This document shows positions 31,151-39,769 of a stretch of DNA of 64,000 nt, piece by piece. Origin of the DNA: Closterium sp. NIES-65 (taxonomy: Eukaryota; Streptophyta; Zygnematophyceae; Desmidiales; Closteriaceae); contig CANXME010000387.1 in the NCBI GenBank assembly GCA_948144175.1, positions 1,268,501 to 1,332,500 on the forward strand, given 5' to 3'. Both the position numbers and the translations under genes were made by a program. Below the pieces are notes generated by a model. That model saw only the letters and a program-made list of their open reading frames with translations. It did no database searches and had not been told where the DNA came from. The stretch's first letter is position 1. The number at the start of each line of letters is the position of its first letter.

Positions 31151-34100
31151 ATGAACGATAGGTTTAGACTACGTTCAGGGCAGAGCTATCGAAGAGAAGA
31201 TATTTCAGCGGAACCTAGCTGGCGCGCCGCCGCGACGACCTCGTTAGACCGAGTGTCAGTGGTGGAGTCAAGGAGTTTGCCAGCGCCGACTACCGATGCG
31301 TATCGGACCCCGCACCAACGGGAACGAGGGCGACGCGCGGAGATGGAGCCAGCTCGGGCCGTCGCGTCAGATCCAGGAGAGACACCCCAAGATATGCGCT
31401 GGGCACGGGAAGCGAGAGCACGGTGGGAGAACCGCCCAGCTAGTAACTCCCCGGGGTTGATGCCGGGGATGGAAGCTGATCGAATGCCGGCACAGGCGAC
31501 CTGGCTGCGGCGCCAGCCAGAGGGAGAGTTCCGGTCGCCGACGCAGCGAGAGATTATAGCGAGTCGAATGGCGGAGCCACCGTCAACAACCGCCCCACCA
31601 GATCGGGCTACCGACAAGAGATGGCAGGCAGGATCCCTACCGAAGCTGGAGGTGGCCGAGCGGTTTACTGGCATTCCCGGCGTGGGTCCCACTCTGAAGA
31701 ACTATCTGATGCAGTTGGAGACAGTGCAGTACTGCTGGGAACGGGACGGGCTGGACCCGGCTGAATTCTTCCGGCGGATGGTAGTAACGTTAGCAGGAGA
31801 GGCCGAGACCTTCTATCGCATGACGCGGGAGGAGGTGCTGGAGGAGCTAGCGTGTGGAGAGATCGGGAACCCGACCGAGCGGTTTGTCGAGCTGCTGAAA
31901 AAGGAATTTCTAGGGCAAACTAAAGCGCGGGTTGAGGAATTTCGCGAGTTTCGCCGAGGAAAGGATGAGTCCCTGCTAGCCTACTACTGTCGACTGAGGG
32001 AGCTTGCAGAGGATCTGGAAAGCCGAGACGAACGGTTGCTGGTGCGCAAGTTCGTCCGAGGCTTAGATGACGATCTGCGGAATGTGGTGCGGAACACAGT
32101 GTACGGCATAGGTGCAGATGTCACCCTGAAGGACGTCTACGGATTGGCTAAAAGGACGGAGCACGCGCAGAGAATGTTGGATTTAGAGGACGGGGAGGTG
32201 CGTCCTAAAACGAAGTCCTCATGGGCGGCGGCGGCGCTGACGGAGGCGCCTCTAGCGGGACTACAACGGGCTGACGCACGACGGTGCCATGAATGTGGGG
32301 AAGCTGGCCATTTGAAGCGGGAGTGCCCGAAGCTGCCAGTGTGTGGGAATTGTGGACGGAAGGGGCATAAGGAGGATGCTTGCTACAGTCGGCGACGCTC
32401 TGAAGAGACTCCTAGTAAAGAGGAGCTGCAGGCAGAGATTAAACGGTTACAGCTGAGACTGGAGGCGAAGCCTCAAGTGGAGCAGAAGGCCAGAGCGATG
32501 CTGGCGTACGAGGAGATCAAAGGGGAGGAAGAAAGCGAGGGCGATTATCTGCGCGCAAGCGGCTTTATGGCGTTCCCAAGGGAGAGAGAGGACCTCGACC
32601 TTCGGATCCGGGGAAGCCAGTCGTCTGGAAGCCGTACGAGCAGAGTACGTGAGCCACGCGGCAACGTGCATGAGGGAAGCAGTACCTCCGAACTGAGGCG
32701 CCACCCTAACGAGAGACTGGTGTTCCAGGCATCTGTCCTGATAGCCGAAAAGGGGAGCCTGACGGTGGGTGGGTTGCCAGTGGGGCAAGCGATCATCGAC
32801 ACCAGGGCTCACCACGTGCTGATCGGGAAAGGATTAGCTAGACAACTGAAGCTCGACTTGCCCGGGAGGCTCGTGCCGAGGGGCATCCTGCTCATGACCG
32901 CCGAGGGAGGAGAGCCAAAATGGATGCCGCGGACGGTAAGGCCCATCGAGATAGTACTGCGTCCCGGCACTGACAAGGAATGCTGTATCCGCGTGACTTG
33001 TGGCGTGTCTGAGTCGGAGGATTATGATGCGTTGGTGGGCATGGACGTGCTTTACCGAGTTGGTGCCACCATCTGTACCTGGCAAGAGAAAGTGCTGTAC
33101 CGCGTGCACTACTGGGACGCTGCCAGTTCCGTGGGTACTTTGCTTGTGAAATTCGTGAAGCAAGAGCCCCGGGAGGCATACGGGGCACGGGCTGCTGACC
33201 TGGGACCGGTGCTGGACGACTGGAGCTGGGAGAGATACGCGGAGGAGTACGAACGGAGAATAGAGAGGAGGAGGCGGGGGCGGGAACCGACCTCGCTGAA
33301 AGAAAGAGTGACCAGGCTCTGGACATTAGAAGGAGCAGTGTGCATCATGGAGCTGTACGGGGGCATCGGCACAGGACTGGCGGCGGTGTTGCGTGCTGGC
33401 TGTAGGGTGAGGAAGTGGATTCACGTCGAAAGAGATCCGGTGGTGCGCCGGATGGCGCAGCATCACGCCCGGCAGCTGCTAGCCGAATATCCCGATCAGC
33501 TGGCCGAGTCCGCCCTACCCGTGGAATATGAGGAGGTGGTGGACGATGTCCGGGATATCTCGGAGGAGACACTGGAGCAGTGGAGGCAGATTGACATTAT
33601 TGTGGCGGGATGGGAATGTCAGGGTTATTCTAGGGCCGGACCAGGAATGGGAATGGCTGACATACGGGGGGCCTCCTTCAGGGACCTAAAGCAGGTGTTG
33701 GAGATGGTTCAGGAGAAGCAAGGGGAGGTGCTCTACATCCTGGAGAACATGGACTTTGCTGACGATCGCAGAGAGCCCGTACACAGGGCATTCGCCGAAG
33801 TAGAAGCCGCTGTCGGTAGGGGGCAAGCAGTAGACGCGGCGCAGCTTGGGTCCAGAGCGCACCGGCCCAGGAGATACTGGCAGAATGGGATCTCAGAGGC
33901 CCTTTTGCGCCACTCTCTGGCTCAGATGCAGCGGCCGGAACCGAGATTGGTTAGTGACATCCTGGGCCCCAACCGACTGCCAGCGCCAGTCACGGTGCCG
34001 GATCACCCGTCCCAGTACCAGTGTAATGTGCCTGGAAAGCCGAGACAGGCGCTGCCGACACTCGTGTCCTACGTGGACGCCTACGGATTCGCGATGGAGG

Positions 34101-34528
34101 GAGACTTGCCCGGGCCCGGAATGATCTATGATGTCATCGGGAAACAGTGGGAGCAACCGACGGCCGAAGAGCGGGAGTTAGCCATGGGGCATCTGCTGGG
34201 AGCTACTGCCCACCCTCGAGTGACTGAGCCACAACGGAGGGCAGCGCTGGGCAGAGCTATGGACCTGAATGTCATGGCGTGGCTGGTGGAAACTATTCGC
34301 ATGCACCTAAAGAGGAAAGAGCTCCAACGGGGTATTGAAGTCAGTGAGCTGTACCGAGAGGAAGAGGAGACAGAGGAGCAGAAACGCCAGCTGAGAGCCA
34401 TAGAAGAGCAACAGGAAGCGCGTATCTTGGAAGGATCGGCCTGCATGGCTGTGGAAGCCGAGAGTACGGCTACAGACCAAGGAGTACTGCCACCCGACGG
34501 GGAGACGGAGACGGAAAAGACAAGCTAG
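31151..34528 (+). CDS. G2 ORF1: gag, CCHC, protease-like and C5-methyltransferase
   Basis: 1125 aa, uninterrupted. Residues about 155-350 form a Retrotrans_gag capsid (LPKLEVAERFTGIPG, FVELLKKEFLGQTKARVEEF). Two CX2CX4HX4C knuckles lie at 379-392 and 398-411, followed by a coiled-coil-like stretch. The retropepsin-like domain has D550-T-R where DTG is expected, then ALVGMDVLYRVG. Residues about 725-1070 resemble a cytosine-5 DNA methyltransferase: motif I ELYGGIGTG (734-742), motif II-like HVERDP, motif IV GWECQGYSRAG with candidate nucleophile Cys823, ENM (865-867) for the ENV motif, AHRPRRYWQNG (903-913), which is DNMT3/DRM-like, and GRAMDLNVMAWL as motif X. The expected activity is methyl transfer from S-adenosylmethionine to cytosine. 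The usual PCQ reads ECQ. Activity is inferred, not shown. Confidence 0.88.
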   Translation: MNDRFRLRSGQSYRREDISAEPSWRAAATTSLDRVSVVESRSLPAPTTDAYRTPHQRERGRRAEMEPARAVASDPGETPQDMRWAREARARWENRPASNSPGLMPGMEADRMPAQATWLRRQPEGEFRSPTQREIIASRMAEPPSTTAPPDRATDKRWQAGSLPKLEVAERFTGIPGVGPTLKNYLMQLETVQYCWERDGLDPAEFFRRMVVTLAGEAETFYRMTREEVLEELACGEIGNPTERFVELLKKEFLGQTKARVEEFREFRRGKDESLLAYYCRLRELAEDLESRDERLLVRKFVRGLDDDLRNVVRNTVYGIGADVTLKDVYGLAKRTEHAQRMLDLEDGEVRPKTKSSWAAAALTEAPLAGLQRADARRCHECGEAGHLKRECPKLPVCGNCGRKGHKEDACYSRRRSEETPSKEELQAEIKRLQLRLEAKPQVEQKARAMLAYEEIKGEEESEGDYLRASGFMAFPREREDLDLRIRGSQSSGSRTSRVREPRGNVHEGSSTSELRRHPNERLVFQASVLIAEKGSLTVGGLPVGQAIIDTRAHHVLIGKGLARQLKLDLPGRLVPRGILLMTAEGGEPKWMPRTVRPIEIVLRPGTDKECCIRVTCGVSESEDYDALVGMDVLYRVGATICTWQEKVLYRVHYWDAASSVGTLLVKFVKQEPREAYGARAADLGPVLDDWSWERYAEEYERRIERRRRGREPTSLKERVTRLWTLEGAVCIMELYGGIGTGLAAVLRAGCRVRKWIHVERDPVVRRMAQHHARQLLAEYPDQLAESALPVEYEEVVDDVRDISEETLEQWRQIDIIVAGWECQGYSRAGPGMGMADIRGASFRDLKQVLEMVQEKQGEVLYILENMDFADDRREPVHRAFAEVEAAVGRGQAVDAAQLGSRAHRPRRYWQNGISEALLRHSLAQMQRPEPRLVSDILGPNRLPAPVTVPDHPSQYQCNVPGKPRQALPTLVSYVDAYGFAMEGDLPGPGMIYDVIGKQWEQPTAEERELAMGHLLGATAHPRVTEPQRRAALGRAMDLNVMAWLVETIRMHLKRKELQRGIEVSELYREEEETEEQKRQLRAIEEQQEARILEGSACMAVEAESTATDQGVLPPDGETETEKTS

Positions 34529-34567
34529 GAGAGGGGACCCGAGGATGCCTGGCCCATAGGCTCTGGA

Positions 34568-37039
34568 ATGGGGGCAGAGCCAGCGCAGGCATTACAGGAG
34601 GTACTGAAGCGGCACCGCAAGACGTTTGCATACACCTTATCCGAACTGGGGCAATGTCAATCGCATCAAATGCAGGTGAAGCTGAATACCGAGATGCCCA
34701 TATACGTACGAAAACGGAGGATGAGTCCAGGCGACTTGGACACCTGCCGGGAGAAGTGCGCGGAGCTGTTAGCAGCGGGTCTTATCCAGTTCTCTGACAG
34801 TGACTACGCAGCAGCGACGGTTGTAGCAGCACGGAAGGATCTCACGGGAGAGGTATCAGCCAGGAGAATGTGTGGGGACTACCGAGGACTTAATAAAGTG
34901 ACAGTGGCGGACAGGTACCCCATGCAATCGGCGGAAGAGATATTCGATCAGCTGCAGAGAGCAGTAGTGTTCAGCACGCTGGATCTCCGACAGGGATTTA
35001 ATCAAATACCGATCAAGGAAGAGGACCGGAGGAAAACGGCCTTCCACGGACCCGAGGGGCTGTATGAGTGGAAGTTCATGCCCTTTGGCATGAAGAACGC
35101 GCCAGCATTATTCCAGCGGGTGATGGACTCAGTGCTGAGGCACGTGCCGGCGCCAGCCTGCTACATCGACGATGTAGTCGTGTTCAGTGCATCCGCAGAG
35201 CAGCACGTGAAGGACGTGGGCGATACACTGGACGCCATTCAAGCAGCAGGGCTGACTTGCCACCCTAAGAAATGCAGTTTCGGGAACAGCACAGTGAAGT
35301 ATTTGGGCTTCGAAGTACAAGGGGGGCAGCTGAGCATCCAGCAAGCGAAAGTGGAGGTGCTGGACCGAGTCTCCGCCCCTAAGGACCGCAGTACGCTGAG
35401 GGCAGTACTGGGCTTCCTTAACTATTACAGGAAGTTCGTACCCAACTTCAGCCGTACTGCCGCAGTACTGAACAGGTTGCTGCGAGAGGACCAGGTGTGG
35501 CAATGGGGAGAGGAAGAGCAGGGGGCATTCAAAGCCCTCCTTAAGGCGGTGAAGACGGGGACCGTCCTTACACTGCCCAGTACGGAAGACCCGTTCGTAC
35601 TCTACACCGACTGGAGCAGTGCAGGCATGGGGGGAATCCTATGCCAGGAGAGGGACGGACAGGAAATGGTGGTGGCCTTTGCGAGCCGAAGCTGTAACCC
35701 TGCAGAAGCCAATTACAGTTCATACGAAGGGGAAGGGCTCGCGGCGGTCTGGGCTATCACCCACTTCCGGGTATATCTACAGGGGAGGCCATTCGTGTTA
35801 GTCACGGATCATCAGCCGCTGACGTGGCTGATGACCAATCAGGCCTTGACAGGCCGGAACGCTCGATGGGCCATGCGCCTGCAGGAATATGAGTTCACCA
35901 TTCGACACCGAGCAGGGAAGACATTGCAACACGTGGACGGGCTATCACGCAACCCGCCACCTGCGAGCCCAGAGGCGTGCCTCGTGGCTTTGGCGAGAGA
36001 AATCGACGGGGAAGGAGCTAAACGGAAAGCTCAAAAGGGAGCTGAAGACGTCTGGGAGGATGAAGAGACGCTGGGGTGGATCCAAGGAAAGAACTCAGAA
36101 GCAAAACCTGCAAGCGAGAGGGCCAGAGCCAGGGGCCTGCATTACCGGTGGTTCCGGGACCAGCTCCAGAAAAACACTAAGGAAGGATGGAAGCTGGTCC
36201 CGAGGCGAGAGGAACGGGAAGAGATCATAGCGAGGGTACACCGGCAGTTGGGGCACTATGGCAGCCTAAGGACGAGCCAGCTAATAGAGACGGGCTGGTG
36301 GTGGGCGGGAATGAGGGGAGACATTAAAGAGTGGGTGGGCGCTTGCGAATTATGCAGCAGGAACAAAGCAGAGATGGAGAGAGGGAGGGAAGAGCTGCAC
36401 TCGTTGCCCATCCGAGGCCTGGGGTTTCGGTGGTCGTTAGATATGGCCGGAGAAATGCCGCTCAGCCGAAGGGGGAAGCGATTCATACTCATCATGATCG
36501 AACACGGCAGTAAGTGGGTGGAGGTGAAGGCGCTGCCAAGCAAGAGCTCGGCCCGGATAGCAGAAGCATTTGAGGAACAGGTGTTGACTCGGTTCGGAGC
36601 ATGTGGGGAGGTATTAACAGATCAGGGCACAGAATTCTTGGGCAATTTCGAAAAGCTACTGAAAGCTAGCAGTATTACCCATCGGCGGACCTCCAGGTAT
36701 CACCCACAGAGTGACGGGCTCACAGAGCGGTTTGTGCAGACGGTGAAGAGAGGGCTGAGAGCCTACGGGGAACAATTCAAGAAGGACTGGGACCTGAGAC
36801 TCCCGTGGGTAGTCGCAGGATACCACTTCAGTAAGCAGGCAGCGCTAAAGGACTTCTCGCCGTACTACCTGCTGCTGGGAAGGGAACCTATCTTGCCCAT
36901 AGACGCGCCACGGGTACTGACAGATGTGGTCTCAGTGAGCTCGGAAGACGCCTGGGTGGGGCTGGCCGAGGTTAGGGCAAGGTACCTACGGGAGATGCTG
37001 CCAGCAGCGTTAGAGAACCTGCATGTGGCCCAGCTCTGA
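34568..37039 (+). CDS. G2 ORF2: RT, RNase H and integrase
   Basis: 823 aa in the same frame as ORF1. The 13 codons between the ORF1 TAG and this ATG are open. RT shows MCGDYRGLNKVTVADRYPM, LDLRQGFNQIPI and YIDD (residues 199-202). RNase H follows, with LYTDWSSAGMGG, EGEGLAAVWA and VTDHQPLTWL. Integrase has the zinc region HRQLGHYG to CELCSRN and the DDE core D625 (SLDMAG), D685 (TDQGTEF) and E720 (GLTERF). All catalytic residues are present. It ends at TGA 37037-37039, probably CGA changed to TGA, since the frame continues beyond. Confidence 0.93.
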   Translation: MGAEPAQALQEVLKRHRKTFAYTLSELGQCQSHQMQVKLNTEMPIYVRKRRMSPGDLDTCREKCAELLAAGLIQFSDSDYAAATVVAARKDLTGEVSARRMCGDYRGLNKVTVADRYPMQSAEEIFDQLQRAVVFSTLDLRQGFNQIPIKEEDRRKTAFHGPEGLYEWKFMPFGMKNAPALFQRVMDSVLRHVPAPACYIDDVVVFSASAEQHVKDVGDTLDAIQAAGLTCHPKKCSFGNSTVKYLGFEVQGGQLSIQQAKVEVLDRVSAPKDRSTLRAVLGFLNYYRKFVPNFSRTAAVLNRLLREDQVWQWGEEEQGAFKALLKAVKTGTVLTLPSTEDPFVLYTDWSSAGMGGILCQERDGQEMVVAFASRSCNPAEANYSSYEGEGLAAVWAITHFRVYLQGRPFVLVTDHQPLTWLMTNQALTGRNARWAMRLQEYEFTIRHRAGKTLQHVDGLSRNPPPASPEACLVALAREIDGEGAKRKAQKGAEDVWEDEETLGWIQGKNSEAKPASERARARGLHYRWFRDQLQKNTKEGWKLVPRREEREEIIARVHRQLGHYGSLRTSQLIETGWWWAGMRGDIKEWVGACELCSRNKAEMERGREELHSLPIRGLGFRWSLDMAGEMPLSRRGKRFILIMIEHGSKWVEVKALPSKSSARIAEAFEEQVLTRFGACGEVLTDQGTEFLGNFEKLLKASSITHRRTSRYHPQSDGLTERFVQTVKRGLRAYGEQFKKDWDLRLPWVVAGYHFSKQAALKDFSPYYLLLGREPILPIDAPRVLTDVVSVSSEDAWVGLAEVRARYLREMLPAALENLHVAQL

Positions 37040-37453
37040 GACGCACAGCGCTACAAAATAAGGAGAGAAGAGCAGGCAGGGGCAAAGGGGGCACCGTTGG
37101 GGGTGGGGGAAGAAGTATATGTCAAACAGGCCAGGCAAGACATGCTGGATATAGGGCTCAGCACTGAGAGGTGGAAAGTGAAAGAGGTCAAAGAGTCGGG
37201 AGTCGTAGTACTAGTGGGGGACAAGGGGCAAGAGAAGAGGGATCATCAGACGAATGTAGCTAAGGCAAGGCCCCCGCGAGTACCCCCAGGCCCTCTCAAG
37301 CAGAAGGAGCAGACAAGAGAAGAGCCTTTCAAAAAAGGGGTCCATCGGCGATACCTACCAGAGCGAGAGTTAGCGCCAAGGAGGGGGCAAGAGGGAAAGG
37401 CAGGGGTAGCCACCCAACGCATGAAGAGAGAGTTGAGGAACTTGATGGGGTGA
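37040..37453 (+). pseudogene. G2 polyprotein C-terminus after a TGA
   Basis: The same frame continues from 37040 to TGA 37451-37453: DAQRYKIRREEQAG, then GEEVYVKQARQDM, TERWKVKEVKESGVVVL and a basic tail. This matches the part of gypsy integrases around the GPY/F module. No chromodomain is seen, unlike G1. The last 21 codons lie inside repeat B1. It is cut from ORF2 by one TGA. Confidence 0.75.
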
Positions 37454-37595
37454 GACAGAGGGAGAGGGGATACAGAGAAGGGAGGGACAAGGTGGGAGGG
37501 GCTGGCACTAGACTAAAGACAGGGGCAGAAGGAAGAAGGTACTGAGCAGGGAAGGACAAAGCAAGAAGAGAGACAAAAGACCAAGTTTCCGACAG
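37390..37595 (+). repeat. G2 repeat B1 (206 bp)
   Basis: It is purine-rich, holds the end of the coding frame and 3' UTR, and ends TTTCCGACAG. It matches B2 (37969-38174) with one difference. Its left edge shares CAAGAGGG with the A2/B2 joint, leaving about 3 bases of ambiguity. Confidence 0.92.
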
Positions 37596-37600
37596 CTGTC
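37591..37600. other. Palindromic B1/A2 joint of G2
   Basis: GACAGCTGTC is a perfect 10-bp palindrome. Its left half is the element's right terminus (GACA) and its right half the left terminus (TGTC), with GC between. It looks like a circle junction of the two element ends. Confidence 0.75.
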
Positions 37601-37968
37601 ATACATTTAATTGGAAGAATGAAGAGCAGGACCTAGCAATATAAATGCATGACATGATACAGTAGTGAGTAGTTTTCAAGCGAAGTAGGCAAAGGCGAAT
37701 AGCGCCAAATCAGAGAACTGACGAACAAAACCAACCGTTGCAGGCAACGGTAACCATGTGCACATACTTAGGCAAGCAACACGGGTCGGTTTCATTTGCT
37801 TGCTTGTATGTTTCCTCTATCAGCTAAGAGTTACTCGCTACTCGCGTTAGCCCACCAGGGAGGAGCCAATCCCAGCAAGCCCTTTTGTGCAGGTTCCCAC
37901 TCAGTGTTCTCAGGCAGTCAGTCGAGCTAGGGAGACTCTGAGGGAAGCCCACGAGCCAGGAGCTTACA
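37597..37968 (+). repeat. G2 repeat A2 (372 bp)
   Basis: It differs from A1 at 3 of 372 positions (G/T, G/A and C/T). The element does not end here: the 5 bases after A2 do not match the left flank, and element sequence (B2) continues to the real host joint. Confidence 0.94.
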
Positions 37969-38174
37969 AGAGGGAAAGGCAGGGGTAGCCACCCAACGCA
38001 TGAAGAGAGAGTTGAGGAACTTGATGGGGTGAGACAGAGGGAGAGGGGATACAGAGAAGGGAGGGACAAGGTGGGAGGGGCTGGCACTAGACTAAAGACA
38101 GGGGCAGAAGGAAGAAGGTACTGAGCTGGGAAGGACAAAGCAAGAAGAGAGACAAAAGACCAAGTTTCCGACAG
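37969..38174 (+). repeat. G2 repeat B2, right end
   Basis: Second copy of B1, ending at the host G1 sequence. The element probably ends at GACA (38173), with GGTT (38174-38177) as target duplication. Base 38174 is shared between repeat and duplication. Confidence 0.9.
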
Positions 38175-38177
38175 GTT

Positions 38178-39769
38178 CAACCCCGAGATCGATTGGGTCA
38201 ACAGCAAGGTGTGCATCTACAACAATGGGAAGCGGATAGCACTGCGAACCTGGACGGATACAGGGGACGTAACCTGAAACGACACTGGCACGGTTCGAAC
38301 AGACGGTGAACAAGAGTAACATGGGTTACCTAGCACTGGTTATGGCAGCAGCAGAGGAGGAGAAGCCGAGTTCCGAGCTACCTGCAGCAGTGAAAGAGGT
38401 CTTGGAGCAGTACAAGGACATAATGCCCGACGACCTACCTGCGGGCGTACCTCCAGCACGCACCCACGAGCACGAGATCGTGGAGGAACCAGGTGCGAAA
38501 CCCGTCTGACGTGCACCATACCGACTGATTCCGACTGAACTGACAGACATGAAAAAACAGATAGAGTATCTACTGGACAGACAACTGATCCGCCCATCCA
38601 CCTCTCCCTACGGCGCACCAGTTCTCTTCACTCCAAAACCAGACGGCAGTCTACGGATGTGCATCGACTACTGCGCACTGAACAAACAGACAGTCAAAAA
38701 CAAATATCCCATACCGCGCATAGACGACCTACTCGATCAACTGCGTGGAGCAACAGTATTTTCGAAACTGGACCTACGATCGGGCTACTGGCAGATCAAG
38801 ATGGCAGACAACTCCGTCCACAAGACAACGTTCCGTACCAGATACGGCTCCTACGAATACTTGGTGATGCCGTTCGGACTCTGCAACGCACCAGCAACGT
38901 TTCAGGCGGAAATGAATCACATCTTACGACCCCTGCTGGACGAATGCGTGGTGGTGTACCTGGACGACATTCTCATCTACTCCAAGAACATGAAGGAGCA
39001 CGTGGAGCATCTGCGGAAGGTGTTCGAGATCCTGCGGAAAAACAAGTTCTACGTAAAGCTGTCAAAGAGCGACTTCGCCCTGAAGAAGGTGCAGTTTCTC
39101 GCGCACATGGTGAGTGCCGAGGGCATACACGTGGACCCACGGAAGATCGAAGCCGTCAAGAAGTGGAAAGTACCAGAGAACGTGAAGGAGTTACAGCAGT
39201 TCCTAGGCTTCGCCAACTACTACAACAGGTTCGTGCCGCAGTACGCTAAGATAGCAGCGCCACTGACCGACCTACTGAAAAAGGATACGCCCTACAAATG
39301 GGATACCCTTCATCAGCAAGCCATGGAGCAGCTACAGACAGCACTGACTACAGCGCCAGTACTCATCTTGCCGGATCCAGACAAGGACTACGTGGTGAAA
39401 GCAGACGCTAGTGACCAAGCAGTCGGAGCAGTACTGATGCAGGATCATGGACGCGGTTTGCAGCCCATCGCCTACCTCAGTAAGAAGCTACACGGAGCAG
39501 AACTAAACTACCCCATTCACGACAAGGAAGCCTTAGCGATAGTCATAGCCTTCAAGGCGTGGAGGTGTTACCTAGAGGGAGCCAAGACTACAGTCTATAC
39601 TGACCACTGCAGTCTCAAATACCTGAAGTCACAGCCGACACTCTCACGACGACAGGTGCGGTGGGTGGACTTCCTGGAAACTCACTTCCACTACGACATC
39701 GTCTACAAGCCCGGGCTACACAACAAGGCAGACGCGTTGAGCCGCCCCGGACATGTAGCAGGCATCTAG
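38178..39769 (+). pseudogene. G1 protease end, RT and RNase H
   Basis: Frame 1 finishes the protease (NPEIDWVNSKVCIYNNGKRI) to a TGA at 38275, where a small indel moves reading to frame 2. Frame 2 runs to TAG 39767, with one TGA at 38507-38509 before RAPYRL (CGA to TGA). RT has [31 protein letters not shown] and YLDD (38957-38968). RNase H has [27 protein letters not shown] and [11 protein letters not shown]. The enzyme domains are otherwise complete. Confidence 0.93.

Larger units (their letters stand above)
30734..38173 (+). mobile_element. Gypsy-type retroelement G2 with a DNA methyltransferase
   Basis: A 7440-bp element inserted in the G1 protease. It starts TGTC and ends GACA and is flanked by the 4-bp duplication GGTT (30730-30733 and 38174-38177). 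The G1 codons for LKRF-NPEIDW resume exactly across it, so both ends are certain. Repeat order is A1 (30734-31105), internal, B1 (37390-37595), A2 (37597-37968), B2 (37969-38174). It encodes gag, CCHC, protease-like, C5-methyltransferase, RT, RNase H and DDE integrase. No tyrosine recombinase is seen. Confidence 0.93.

Noticed and set aside
33301-34350. Methyltransferase region as an independent host gene
   Set aside because: It is in one uninterrupted frame with gag, knuckles and protease, inside element boundaries.
37597-37968. A2 end (37968) as the right boundary of G2
   Set aside because: No target duplication matches there, and host G1 codons resume only after 38173.
30734-38173. G2 as a true DIRS/PAT element
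   Set aside because: The repeat layout fits, but no tyrosine recombinase is seen and a full D-D-E integrase plus a target duplication are present.
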